NCBI GenBank assembly: GCA_027001525.1
Contig: JALTMR010000185.1
Span: 1 to 6,255, forward strand
Direction: 5' to 3'
Length of the DNA stretch: 6,255 nucleotides
From: Gammaproteobacteria bacterium
GTDB taxonomy: Bacteria; Pseudomonadota; Gammaproteobacteria; Tenderiales; Tenderiaceae
Shown here: piece after piece, positions 1 through 6,255 of the stretch
How positions within the stretch are numbered: the stretch's first letter is position 1
Layout: the number at the start of each line of letters is the position of its first letter
Notes under the pieces: model-generated
Databases searched by the model: none
Told to the model about the DNA's origin: nothing
The model's input: only the letters and a program-made list of their open reading frames with translations
Translations under genes and position numbers: made by a program

Positions 1-1405
1 TGTGGGAATGTCCAGCTACGAGGGGGGGCGTGCTGGGGATGAACCGGCCAATGCGCTGTCGCGGCGGTTGCGTGAGCTGCCCTTCTCTATCGAGCGTTTG
101 AAGACGGGTACACCACCGCGCATCGACGCCCGTTCCATCGACTTTTCGGTTATGCAGGAGCAGCCCGGCGATGAGCCGGTGCCCAGCTTCTCTTTTCTCG
201 GTCAAGCGGAAGATCACCCGCGCCAGATCTCCTGCTACATCACCCACACCAACGAGCGCACTCACGACATTATTCGGGCCGGTCTTGATCGCTCCCCCAT
301 GTACGCCGGGGTGATCGAGGGCGTGGGGCCGCGTTATTGTCCTTCGATTGAAGATAAAATTGTCCGTTTTGCAGATAAGAACTCGCACCAGATTTTTGTC
401 GAGCCGGAGGGGTTAACGACCCACGAGGTCTACCCGAATGGCATCTCCACCAGTTTGCCGTTCGACGTACAGCTTGAGCTGGTGCGCTCCATTCGTGGTT
501 TTGAAAAGGCCCACATCACCCGTCCCGGTTACGCTATCGAGTACGACTTTTTTGATCCGCGTGAGCTGCGGGCATCGTTGGAGACGCAGCACATCGACGG
601 CCTCTTTTTTGCCGGCCAGATCAACGGAACCACCGGCTATGAAGAGGCTGCGGCCCAGGGCCTGATAGCGGGCATGAATGCGGCGCTGCAGGTGCAGGGC
701 AAGGCGGCCTGGTCGCCACGGCGGGACGAGGCCTATGTCGGGGTGTTGATCGATGACTTGATTACCAGCGGCACGCAGGAGCCCTATCGCATGTTCACCA
801 GCCGGGCGGAGTATCGTCTGTTGTTGCGCGAGGACAATGCCGATTTGCGCCTGACAGAAAAGGGGCGCGAACTGGGGCTGATCGATGACGAACGCTGGCG
901 CATTTTTGAGGCCAAGCGTGAGGCGATTGTGCGTGAAAACCAGCGCCTGCAAGCGACCTGGATGCGGCCCCAATCATTGCCTGAAAAAGCGGTGGAACAG
1001 GTACTGGGAACGGCATTGAGTAAAGAGCAGCGCCTGAGTGAGCTGTTGACGCGACCTCAGGTCAGCTACGCGATGCTGATGACCTTGCCGGGGGCGGCAG
1101 CACACGAGGCAGTGGATGCCAAAGTGGCTGAGCAGGTGGAAATTCAGGCCAAGTACGCAGGCTATATAGAGCGTCAGCGTGAGGAGATTGAGCGCCTCCG
1201 CCGCAATGAAGAGGTGGTGTTGCCGGAGGGTATCGATTATGCCCAGGTGAAGGGGCTTTCCAACGAGGTGAGCCAAAAGCTGCTGGCCCGGCGCCCGGCC
1301 ACGGTGGGTCAGGCGTCGCGTATGTCGGGTGTGACGCCGGCCGCTATCTCCCTCTTGCTGGTACATCTTAAAAAGCACTACGGCAAATTGCCAAAGTTGA
1401 GCTGA
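1..1405 (+). CDS. mnmG: tRNA uridine-5-carboxymethylaminomethyl modification enzyme MnmG (GidA), C-terminal part, 5'-truncated by window edge
   Basis: MnmG is the FAD-dependent partner of MnmE; together they install the cmnm5 group on the wobble uridine (U34) of several tRNAs. The reading frame is open from base 2; base 1 is the last base of the preceding codon. The visible 467 residues match the E. coli protein from about residue 165, so roughly 164 N-terminal residues, including the dinucleotide-binding motif, lie outside. Both GidA signatures are present. The first is [11 protein letters not shown] at visible residues 109-119, with Cys113 matching catalytic Cys277 of E. coli. The second is the [17 protein letters not shown] block around 203-228. 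The [14 protein letters not shown] block (260-273) and the helical C-terminal domain that contacts MnmE, with GLSNEV and the SGVTPAAIS segment, are intact. The stop TGA overlaps the rsmG start. The GTG at base 2 is an internal valine codon, not a start. Identity is essentially certain. Confidence 0.97.
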   Translation, partial: VGMSSYEGGRAGDEPANALSRRLRELPFSIERLKTGTPPRIDARSIDFSVMQEQPGDEPVPSFSFLGQAEDHPRQISCYITHTNERTHDIIRAGLDRSPMYAGVIEGVGPRYCPSIEDKIVRFADKNSHQIFVEPEGLTTHEVYPNGISTSLPFDVQLELVRSIRGFEKAHITRPGYAIEYDFFDPRELRASLETQHIDGLFFAGQINGTTGYEEAAAQGLIAGMNAALQVQGKAAWSPRRDEAYVGVLIDDLITSGTQEPYRMFTSRAEYRLLLREDNADLRLTEKGRELGLIDDERWRIFEAKREAIVRENQRLQATWMRPQSLPEKAVEQVLGTALSKEQRLSELLTRPQVSYAMLMTLPGAAAHEAVDAKVAEQVEIQAKYAGYIERQREEIERLRRNEEVVLPEGIDYAQVKGLSNEVSQKLLARRPATVGQASRMSGVTPAAISLLLVHLKKHYGKLPKLS

Positions 1406-2037
1406 TGATGGATGAAAAGAGACAGTTGGCGGAGGGGCTGGCGCAGATGGGGCTGTCCCTTGACGAGGCGATCCAGGACAGGCTGCTTCATTTCCTCAAT
1501 CTGATGCGCAAGTGGAATCGGGTCTACAATCTCACCTCGCGTAAGGATATGGACAATATGGTGGCACGCCACCTGCTCGACAGTCTTGCACTTGTGCCTT
1601 ATTTGAACGGCTCACGGCTGATTGATGTGGGCAGTGGCGCTGGTCTGCCCGCTATTCCGCTCGCCCTGGCCTGCCCCGAGAAGCAGTTTGTCTCCCTCGA
1701 TTGTGTCACCAAAAAGGGGCGTTTTCGTACCCAGGCGATGATTGAGTTGGGGCTGAAAAATATGGAAGTGGTAACGTCCCGGGTGGAGGCCTACCAGCCC
1801 GAGGTGGGCTTTGACAGTGTGGTGTCGCGCGCTTTTGCCACCGTCAGCGATATGTTGGCCGTGTCGGGCCATCTGGTGGCTGATGACGGGGTGTTTCTGG
1901 CGATGAAGGGGGTTTACCCTGAAGAAGAGCTGGCAGACATTCCTGCTCAGTTTCGTGTAGAGGTGGTGCATGAGCTTCAGGTGCCTTATCTTAGTGCCGC
2001 ACGTCACCTGGCAGTTGTGACTCCGAATATTCCGTAA
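1405..2037 (+). CDS. rsmG: 16S rRNA (guanine527-N7)-methyltransferase RsmG (GidB)
   Basis: RsmG uses S-adenosylmethionine to methylate N7 of G527 in 16S rRNA, in the 530 loop of the small subunit. Loss of the enzyme gives low-level streptomycin resistance in several bacteria (family knowledge). The product is 210 residues, against about 207 in E. coli. Visible motifs are the N-terminal KWNRVYNLTS segment (36-45), the SAM-binding loop DVGSGAGLPAIP (74-85), the acidic residue after the second strand (Asp99, in SLDCVTKKGRF), and the conserved VSRAFA (140-145) followed by AMKG (167-170). The start ATG overlaps the mnmG stop by one base. A second ATG follows immediately at 1408, so either could initiate. 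No strong Shine-Dalgarno is seen, which suggests translational coupling to mnmG. Confidence 0.96.
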   Translation: MMDEKRQLAEGLAQMGLSLDEAIQDRLLHFLNLMRKWNRVYNLTSRKDMDNMVARHLLDSLALVPYLNGSRLIDVGSGAGLPAIPLALACPEKQFVSLDCVTKKGRFRTQAMIELGLKNMEVVTSRVEAYQPEVGFDSVVSRAFATVSDMLAVSGHLVADDGVFLAMKGVYPEEELADIPAQFRVEVVHELQVPYLSAARHLAVVTPNIP

Positions 2038-2050
2038 GCTGCCCAACAAC

Positions 2051-2055
2051 GGTGA
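2051..2055 (+). promoter_or_regulatory. Ribosome binding site deciding the parA start
   Basis: GGTGA sits 11 bases before the ATG at 2067. The in-frame GTG at 2052 lies inside this site and has no Shine-Dalgarno of its own. The site therefore supports ATG 2067 as the parA start and makes the five extra upstream codons unlikely to be translated. Confidence 0.55.
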
Positions 2056-2066
2056 AGTACAAGTCT

Positions 2067-2855
2067 ATGGTCAACAAAATTATCGCGATTACCAACCAGA
2101 AGGGTGGCGTGGGCAAGACCACCACGAGCATTAACCTGGCGGCTTCGCTGGCGGCGACAAAGCGCAAGGTGTTGCTGCTCGATCTTGATCCTCAGGGCAA
2201 TGCCACAATGGGCAGCGGCATCGACAAGAATAGCGTTGAGTTCAGTAGTTGCGAGATGCTGCTGGGGGAGAAAGGGATTAACGAGGTCGCGGTGCTGGCG
2301 CAGGAGTCGGGCTACATGGTGGTGCCAGCCAATAGTGACTTAACCGCAGCAGAAGTGCAGTTGATGGAGCGCTCCAACCGTGAGCAGCAGCTAAAGCGGG
2401 CCCTGGCAAAGGTTGATGGCGAATATGATTACATTCTCATCGACTGCCCTCCTTCGCTGAATATGTTGACGGTTAACGCGCTGGTGGCCGCGCGGTCGGT
2501 TATCATTCCCATGCAGTGTGAATACTACGCGCTGGAGGGCTTGACCGCACTGCTCGACACCATCGAACAAATCCGCAGCAATTTTAATGCGGCGCTGGAG
2601 GTGGAAGGGTTGCTGCGTACCATGTTCGATTCGCGTAACAATCTGGCCAATGATGTATCCGATCAGCTGATTCATCACTTTGGTGACAAAGTCTATCGTA
2701 CCGTGGTACCCCGTAATATTCGTCTGGCCGAGGCCCCAAGCCACGGCTTGCCGGTCATCATGTATGACAAGAGCTGCACGGGTGCGCTTTCCTATCTTGC
2801 CCTGGCGGGGGAGATTCTTCGTAAGGAGCAGGTGGCTGAGCCTGTGCCTGCTTAA
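2067..2855 (+). CDS. parA: Chromosome-partitioning ATPase ParA (Soj)
   Basis: ParA is a deviant-Walker ATPase that binds DNA nonspecifically as an ATP dimer and moves ParB-parS complexes, segregating the chromosome origin. From ATG 2067 the protein has 262 residues, normal for chromosomal Soj. The deviant Walker A box KGGVGKTT is at 12-19, with the signature lysine Lys12 and P-loop Lys17. Walker A' is LLLDLDPQGN (36-45) with Asp41, and Walker B is YILIDCPPS (122-130). The NIRLAEAPSHG segment near 217-227 is typical of the family. There is no N-terminal DNA-binding domain, so this is the small (type Ib-like/chromosomal) form. The ATG was chosen over GTG 2052 because the protein then starts MVNKIIAITNQKGG, like relatives, and the likely ribosome site covers the GTG. 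The gene lies 29 bases after rsmG and 22 before parB, probably in one transcript. Confidence 0.96.
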   Translation: MVNKIIAITNQKGGVGKTTTSINLAASLAATKRKVLLLDLDPQGNATMGSGIDKNSVEFSSCEMLLGEKGINEVAVLAQESGYMVVPANSDLTAAEVQLMERSNREQQLKRALAKVDGEYDYILIDCPPSLNMLTVNALVAARSVIIPMQCEYYALEGLTALLDTIEQIRSNFNAALEVEGLLRTMFDSRNNLANDVSDQLIHHFGDKVYRTVVPRNIRLAEAPSHGLPVIMYDKSCTGALSYLALAGEILRKEQVAEPVPA

Positions 2856-2877
2856 TCTATTTTTATAAAGAAATCCT

Positions 2878-3771
2878 ATGGCAGCAAAGAAACGAGGGTT
2901 GGGGCGCGGTCTGGATGCGCTGTTGGCTGGCTCCAAGCCGGTAGCGTCGGTGGCGAGTGATGACTCTGGTCACAGTGCTCACGAGTTGCGTGACGTGCCG
3001 GTGGACCTGATTCAACGCGGCAAATACCAGCCCCGGATGGATATGCATCAGGAGTCACTTCAGGATCTGGCTGATTCGATCAAGGCCCAGGGCGTCGTGC
3101 AGCCCATTGTGATTCGGCCTGTTGGCAGCGGTGATCGTTACGAGATTATCGCGGGTGAGCGACGCTGGCGTGCATCGCAAATGGCTGGCCTGCAGGATAT
3201 TCCGGCAGTGGTGCGTGATGTGCCTGACCAGGCAGCAATCGCCATGGCGCTGATCGAAAATATTCAGCGAGAAAACCTCAATCCCATGGAAGAGGCGCGA
3301 GCCCTGCAGCGTCTTATTCAGGAATTTGAACTCACCCACCAGGAAGCTGCTGAAGCGGTGGGGCGCTCCCGGGCGGCGGTTTCCAATCTGCTGCGCCTGC
3401 TTGAGCTGCATGCGGAAGTGATGCTCATGGTGGAGCACGGTGATCTGGAAATGGGCCATGCCCGGGCGATGTTGGCGCTGCCGAAAGAGGTACAGAAAGC
3501 AGCGGCGCTGAAGGTGGTGGCGCAAGGTATGTCGGTGCGAGAAACCGAGCGTCTGGTTAAGCGTTTACTGGCGGAGGCCGCCGGCGAGCCACCCGCCCCC
3601 GTCCGGGTTGATCCGGATATTCGCCACCTGGAAGAGCAACTGTCAGCACAACTTGCAGCCGCAGTTAAGATTCAACACAGCGCAAAGGGCAAGGGAAAAT
3701 TGGTGATTCAGTACAACAGTGTTGATGAGCTGGATGGCATCCTGGCCCACATTCAAAAGACGAGTGATTAA
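2878..3771 (+). CDS. parB: Chromosome-partitioning protein ParB (Spo0J), parS-binding CTPase
   Basis: ParB binds parS near the origin and, with CTP, forms sliding clamps that spread along DNA and stimulate ParA. The product is 297 residues, usual for the chromosomal family. The N-terminus has the KRGLGRGLDALL motif (5-16) known to engage ParA. The CTP-binding N-domain holds the GERRWRA box (93-99) and the ENIQRENLNPMEEA box (127-140). A helix-turn-helix follows at about 151-172 (LTHQEAAEAVGRSRAAVSNLL) and recognises parS. A variable linker (about 232-246) then leads to the C-terminal dimerisation domain, with KGKGKLVIQYNSVDEL near 270-285. The start is the ATG at 2878, with only a weak AAAGAAA purine run ahead of it. 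The pairing with parA is diagnostic. No parS was recognised nearby. Confidence 0.96.
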   Translation: MAAKKRGLGRGLDALLAGSKPVASVASDDSGHSAHELRDVPVDLIQRGKYQPRMDMHQESLQDLADSIKAQGVVQPIVIRPVGSGDRYEIIAGERRWRASQMAGLQDIPAVVRDVPDQAAIAMALIENIQRENLNPMEEARALQRLIQEFELTHQEAAEAVGRSRAAVSNLLRLLELHAEVMLMVEHGDLEMGHARAMLALPKEVQKAAALKVVAQGMSVRETERLVKRLLAEAAGEPPAPVRVDPDIRHLEEQLSAQLAAAVKIQHSAKGKGKLVIQYNSVDELDGILAHIQKTSD

Positions 3772-3787
3772 GCCGCGCTGATATCGA

Positions 3788-3817
3788 TTGACCCCTGTAA
3801 GTGGGTTCCTTTATACT
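3788..3817 (+). promoter_or_regulatory. Putative sigma70 promoter P1 of the atp operon
   Basis: A -35 box TTGACC (3788-3793) and a -10 box TATACT (3812-3817) are separated by 18 bp. Each matches its sigma70 consensus at five of six positions. Transcription would start near 3824, giving a leader of about 80 bases. The bases after the -10 box are CCGCGG, a GC-rich discriminator. The site lies just downstream of the parB stop, in the only sizeable noncoding gap ahead of the ATP synthase genes. No start-site data are available here. Confidence 0.65.
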
Positions 3818-3844
3818 CCGCGGCCAAGAACAAGAAAGCGGGTG

Positions 3845-3874
3845 TTGCGCTAGCATGAACACGCAAGCTATACT
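3845..3874 (+). promoter_or_regulatory. Putative second sigma70 promoter P2 of the atp operon
   Basis: A second TATACT -10 box (3869-3874) lies 57 bp downstream of the first, with a poor -35 TTGCGC (3845-3850, three of six) at 18 bp spacing. The discriminator is CTCGCG, again GC-rich. Transcription would begin near 3881, only about 8 bases before ATG 3889 and about 23 before ATG 3904, which favours the latter as the start of the first gene. This site is weaker than P1 and could be fortuitous or a second start point. Confidence 0.45.
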
Positions 3875-3903
3875 CTCGCGCCGTACGGATGAGCAAGTCT
3901 AGG

Positions 3904-4101
3904 ATGGATAAAAATAAAGGTCCTGGCTTACTTCTCATCGGCGTGGGAACGAATCTCACCTCAATGATTGTTGCTGGCTTCGGGCTGGGTTACGGGTTGG
4001 ACTATCTAATCGATACAACACCCATTTTTATGGTTCTATTCGGCATCCTTGGCTTTGTTGGTGGAATCATCAAAGCTTGCGAGATGCTAGCTAGGTTTTA
4101 G
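3904..4101 (+). CDS. AtpZ/AtpI-family small membrane protein, first gene of the ATP synthase operon
   Basis: This is a 65-residue protein with two predicted membrane helices (about 9-33 and 41-58) joined by a short acidic turn (LDYLIDTTP). The glycine-rich pattern GFGLGYGLDYLI followed by GILGFVGGIIKACEML resembles the AtpZ ('ATP synthase gene 1') family. In Bacillus pseudofirmus, AtpZ encoded beside AtpI is linked to Mg2+/Ca2+ supply for the synthase (family knowledge). Whether this protein does the same is inference. It is not a structural subunit. The start is uncertain: ATG 3904 fits the predicted P2 transcript, while in-frame ATG 3889 would add MSKSR. Neither has a good Shine-Dalgarno, suggesting low expression. 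The TAG stop lies three bases before the atpI start, in the same frame. Confidence 0.75.
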   Translation: MDKNKGPGLLLIGVGTNLTSMIVAGFGLGYGLDYLIDTTPIFMVLFGILGFVGGIIKACEMLARF

Positions 4102-4104
4102 TCA

Positions 4105-4500
4105 TTGGATACTGCCTCAAAACAGATGCAAGTTAACGCCCGCAAAGTGGTGAGCTTGCAAGTCGGGATAGCGGTAGCCGTAGCGGTAATTTTTGGATTT
4201 ATCGAAGGTGGCTGGCATGCCTTGTCAGCGATTTTTGGGGGATTGATCAGCGTCTTCTCCTCGTTACTCTTGCGCCGCGGTGTGGCCAGGGCGAGCGAAG
4301 TGGTTAAGGATGATCCCAAGAAGGGCATGGCCATTTTATATTTTGGTGCCTTTCAACGTTTTATTATGGTTCTCGTGCTCTTTGCGCTGGGATTGGCTCT
4401 AATCGAGCTCGATCCACTGGCTGCAGTGATAGGGTTCGGGTGCGCGCAGCTGGCTTATGCTGTCGTGATGCGGAGTACAGCACACCCCGCGCCAAGGTAA
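4105..4500 (+). CDS. atpI: ATP synthase accessory protein AtpI (subunit I)
   Basis: This four-helix membrane protein is encoded ahead of atpB, as is usual for AtpI, which assists c-ring assembly or stability but is not part of the finished enzyme (family knowledge). It has 131 residues from TTG 4105, against about 126 in E. coli. Predicted helices are at about 14-34, 38-56, 76-101 and 103-122, with a basic RR at 57-58. The WHALSAIFGGLISVFSSLLLRR region and the FGAFQRFIMVLVLF helix match the AtpI pattern. The sequence is poorly conserved in general, so position counts strongly. The start is unsure: TTG 4105 has a weak TAGG 9 bases upstream and sits just after the previous stop, while in-frame ATG 4126 (124 residues) has no visible ribosome site. 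Confidence 0.85.
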   Translation: MDTASKQMQVNARKVVSLQVGIAVAVAVIFGFIEGGWHALSAIFGGLISVFSSLLLRRGVARASEVVKDDPKKGMAILYFGAFQRFIMVLVLFALGLALIELDPLAAVIGFGCAQLAYAVVMRSTAHPAPR

Positions 4501-4514
4501 GAGATTATTTATAG

Positions 4515-5363
<849 letters not shown>

Positions 5364-5390
5364 ACGGTTTGTTTTAACTGGTTCCATATT

Positions 5391-5435
5391 TTTGTTTTCA
5401 CTTTGTTTATTTTTTAAAACTTTGTCAGAGGAGAG
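5391..5435 (+). promoter_or_regulatory. U-rich translational enhancer-like leader and strong Shine-Dalgarno of atpE
   Basis: A T-rich run (22 T among the 34 bases 5391-5424) leads into AGAGGAGAG (5427-5435), ending 6 bases before the atpE ATG. In E. coli the atpE (uncE) leader is a known U-rich translation enhancer that lifts c-subunit synthesis above its operon neighbours. The position and composition here fit the same role, probably by recruiting ribosomal protein S1. This is the strongest ribosome site in the window. Confidence 0.7.
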
Positions 5436-5441
5436 TTACAA

Positions 5442-5732
5442 ATGACACCTGATATGATCGCAACCATTTATGCTTATACGGCTGTTGGTGTGGGCGTAAT
5501 TTTGGCTGCTGCTGGTATGGGTTCCGCTATTGGCTGGGGCCTGATCTGTGCGAAAACCCTGGAAGGTATTGCACGTCAGCCAGAGATGCGCCCTGCACTG
5601 ATGACCAACATGTTCATTTTTGCTGGTTTGATGGAGTCTTTTCCTTTCATCATCCTGGCTTTCGCAATGTGGTTCTTGTTTGCTAACCCGTTTGTTGGTG
5701 CTCTGCAGTCTGCTATTGCAGCACTTGCTTAA
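5442..5732 (+). CDS. atpE: F1Fo ATP synthase subunit c (AtpE), Glu-type
   Basis: Subunit c is the hairpin proteolipid that forms the rotating ring and carries ions across the membrane. This one has 96 residues, longer than E. coli (79). Helix 1 (about 10-40) has the GMGSAIGWG glycine/alanine pattern. The polar loop ARQPE is at 44-48, and helix 2 (about 53-82) is followed by an ANPFVGALQSAIAALA tail. The ion-carrying carboxylate is Glu65 (AGLMESFP), where E. coli has Asp61; the proline three residues on is kept (Pro68). Aligned through the RQP loop, Trp32 falls where E. coli has Ile28 and where Na+-type rings have the Na+ ligand Gln32. The absent glutamine argues for proton coupling despite Ser66. 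Codon use is biased to GGT/GGC for glycine with no GGG, fitting high expression. Start ATG has a strong ribosome site. Confidence 0.97.
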   Translation: MTPDMIATIYAYTAVGVGVILAAAGMGSAIGWGLICAKTLEGIARQPEMRPALMTNMFIFAGLMESFPFIILAFAMWFLFANPFVGALQSAIAALA

Positions 5733-5756
5733 ATCTTCCAACCACATAAACGAGTT

Positions 5757-5763
5757 AAGGGGA
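5757..5763 (+). promoter_or_regulatory. Ribosome binding site deciding the atpF GTG start
   Basis: AAGGGGA ends 7 bases before GTG 5771. The TTG at 5764 is in a frame that stops after five codons, so the GTG is well supported and yields a protein of exactly the E. coli length. Confidence 0.7.
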
Positions 5764-5770
5764 TTGAGCC

Positions 5771-6241
5771 GTGAATATTAACGCAACCCTGATCGGACAG
5801 ATCATCGCATTCGTGCTGTTGATTTGGTTCGTCAACAAGTTCTTGTGGGGGCCCATGTCTGGCATGATGGCAGCTCGTCAAAAGCGTATAGCTGATGGCT
5901 TGTCTGCTGCTGAAAAGGGTAAGCATGAGCTGGAGCTCGCTGAAAAGCGTGCTACAGGTGCCCTGAAAGAAGCCAAAGTTCAAGCTGCTGAAATCCTGGC
6001 GCAAGCTGATAAGCGTGCCTCAGAGATTGTTGAAGAAGCGAAAGACAAAGCTCGCGAAGAAGGTGACCGTATACTTGCCGCTGCAACCGCTGAAATTGAG
6101 CAGGAAGCTAACCGCGCTAAAGAAGAGATTCGTAGCAAGGTAGCCGAAATTTCAGTCGCCGCCGCGGCCAAGATTATTGGTCGAGAAGTTGACGCCAAAG
6201 CGCACGATAAACTTATAAAAGATTTGGCAACCCAGATTTAA
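5771..6241 (+). CDS. atpF: F1Fo ATP synthase subunit b (AtpF)
   Basis: Subunit b forms the homodimeric peripheral stalk that holds the F1 head against rotation and contacts subunits a and delta. The product has 156 residues, the same as E. coli. The N-terminus MNINATLIGQ leads into a single membrane helix (about 5-26), followed by the conserved Arg36 in AARQKRIADGL. A long charged, alanine-rich amphipathic helix (about 40-130, rich in AEKA/EEAK patterns) is typical of the right-handed coiled-coil stalk. The C-terminal AAAAKIIGREVD segment (134-145) matches the delta-binding end. The single gene (no b' duplicate in view) and one-b operon order fit Gammaproteobacteria. It starts at GTG with a good ribosome site, 38 bases after atpE, and ends 14 bases before the window edge, where atpH is expected. 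Confidence 0.97.
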   Translation: MNINATLIGQIIAFVLLIWFVNKFLWGPMSGMMAARQKRIADGLSAAEKGKHELELAEKRATGALKEAKVQAAEILAQADKRASEIVEEAKDKAREEGDRILAAATAEIEQEANRAKEEIRSKVAEISVAAAAKIIGREVDAKAHDKLIKDLATQI

Positions 6242-6255
6242 TCCGGACCAACTAT

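Noticed and set aside
924..942. Possible parS half-site (CGTGAAA) inside mnmG
   Set aside because: Only about 9 of 16 positions match the palindromic consensus and the left arm is missing. It is within coding sequence and is explained by codons.
413..973. Long antisense ORF (186 codons) opposite mnmG
   Set aside because: It is the shadow of a strongly conserved gene; the translation shows no recognisable domain and no ribosome site.
2052..2066. GTG 2052 as an upstream parA start
   Set aside because: The codon lies inside the likely ribosome site for ATG 2067, and the extra residues are not typical of the family.
3842..3862. Inverted repeat GTGTT...AACAC in the P2 spacer, with a GCTAGC palindrome at its centre, considered as an operator
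   Set aside because: The arms are only 5 bp, which is expected by chance, and no regulator gene is nearby.
3772..3903. Rho-independent terminator after parB
   Set aside because: No GC-rich hairpin followed by a T run is visible. Any termination between par and atp genes would have to be of another kind.
3902..3913. DnaA-box-like TGGATAAAA on the reverse complement at the AtpZ start
   Set aside because: It is a single imperfect site (about 7 of 9) with no second box and no AT-rich unwinding element. oriC in this gene neighbourhood usually lies on the other side of mnmG.
5733..5770. Hidden small gene or promoter between atpE and atpF
   Set aside because: The 38-base gap holds only the atpF ribosome site; there is no promoter-like pair and no ORF.

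Overview
The window carries a chromosomal housekeeping block of a non-enteric gammaproteobacterium. The order is mnmG(gidA) - rsmG(gidB) - parA(soj) - parB(spo0J) - an AtpZ-like gene - atpI - atpB - atpE - atpF, with every gene on the + strand. This gid-par-atp arrangement is known from Pseudomonas and relatives; E. coli lacks chromosomal parAB here. The proteins are clearly gammaproteobacterial. AtpF is 156 residues like the E. coli subunit, and the subunit a core is close to that of Pseudomonas. A marine/cellvibrio-like lineage is possible, but I cannot settle it by eye.

Bases 1-2037 are tRNA/rRNA modification. The C-terminal three quarters of MnmG is cut by the window's left edge. Its stop codon overlaps the RsmG start by one base (TGATG). 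Bases 2051-3771 hold the chromosome-partition pair: ParA (deviant Walker ATPase) and ParB (CTPase clamp and parS binder), 22 bp apart. I found no convincing parS site in the window.

Bases 3772-3903 are the only substantial control region. They carry two tandem sigma70-like promoters, both with TATACT -10 boxes and GC-rich discriminators, and launch the F1Fo ATP synthase operon. The operon opens with two small membrane proteins (AtpZ-like and AtpI), then subunits a, c and b of Fo. The window ends 14 bases after atpF, where atpH would be expected next.

The translation signals of the atp genes differ sharply. AtpZ and AtpI have weak sites, atpB uses TTG, atpF uses GTG, and atpE has ATG with a strong Shine-Dalgarno and a U-rich leader. 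That fits the need for many c subunits per complex.

No mobile element, CRISPR array, RNA gene or unknown system is visible. The region is essentially ordinary. The points most worth a second look are the c-subunit ion site (Glu65 with Trp32), the AtpZ-AtpI pair lying in the same frame across one amber stop, the GC-rich promoter discriminators, and a two-cysteine motif in the predicted periplasmic tail of subunit a.
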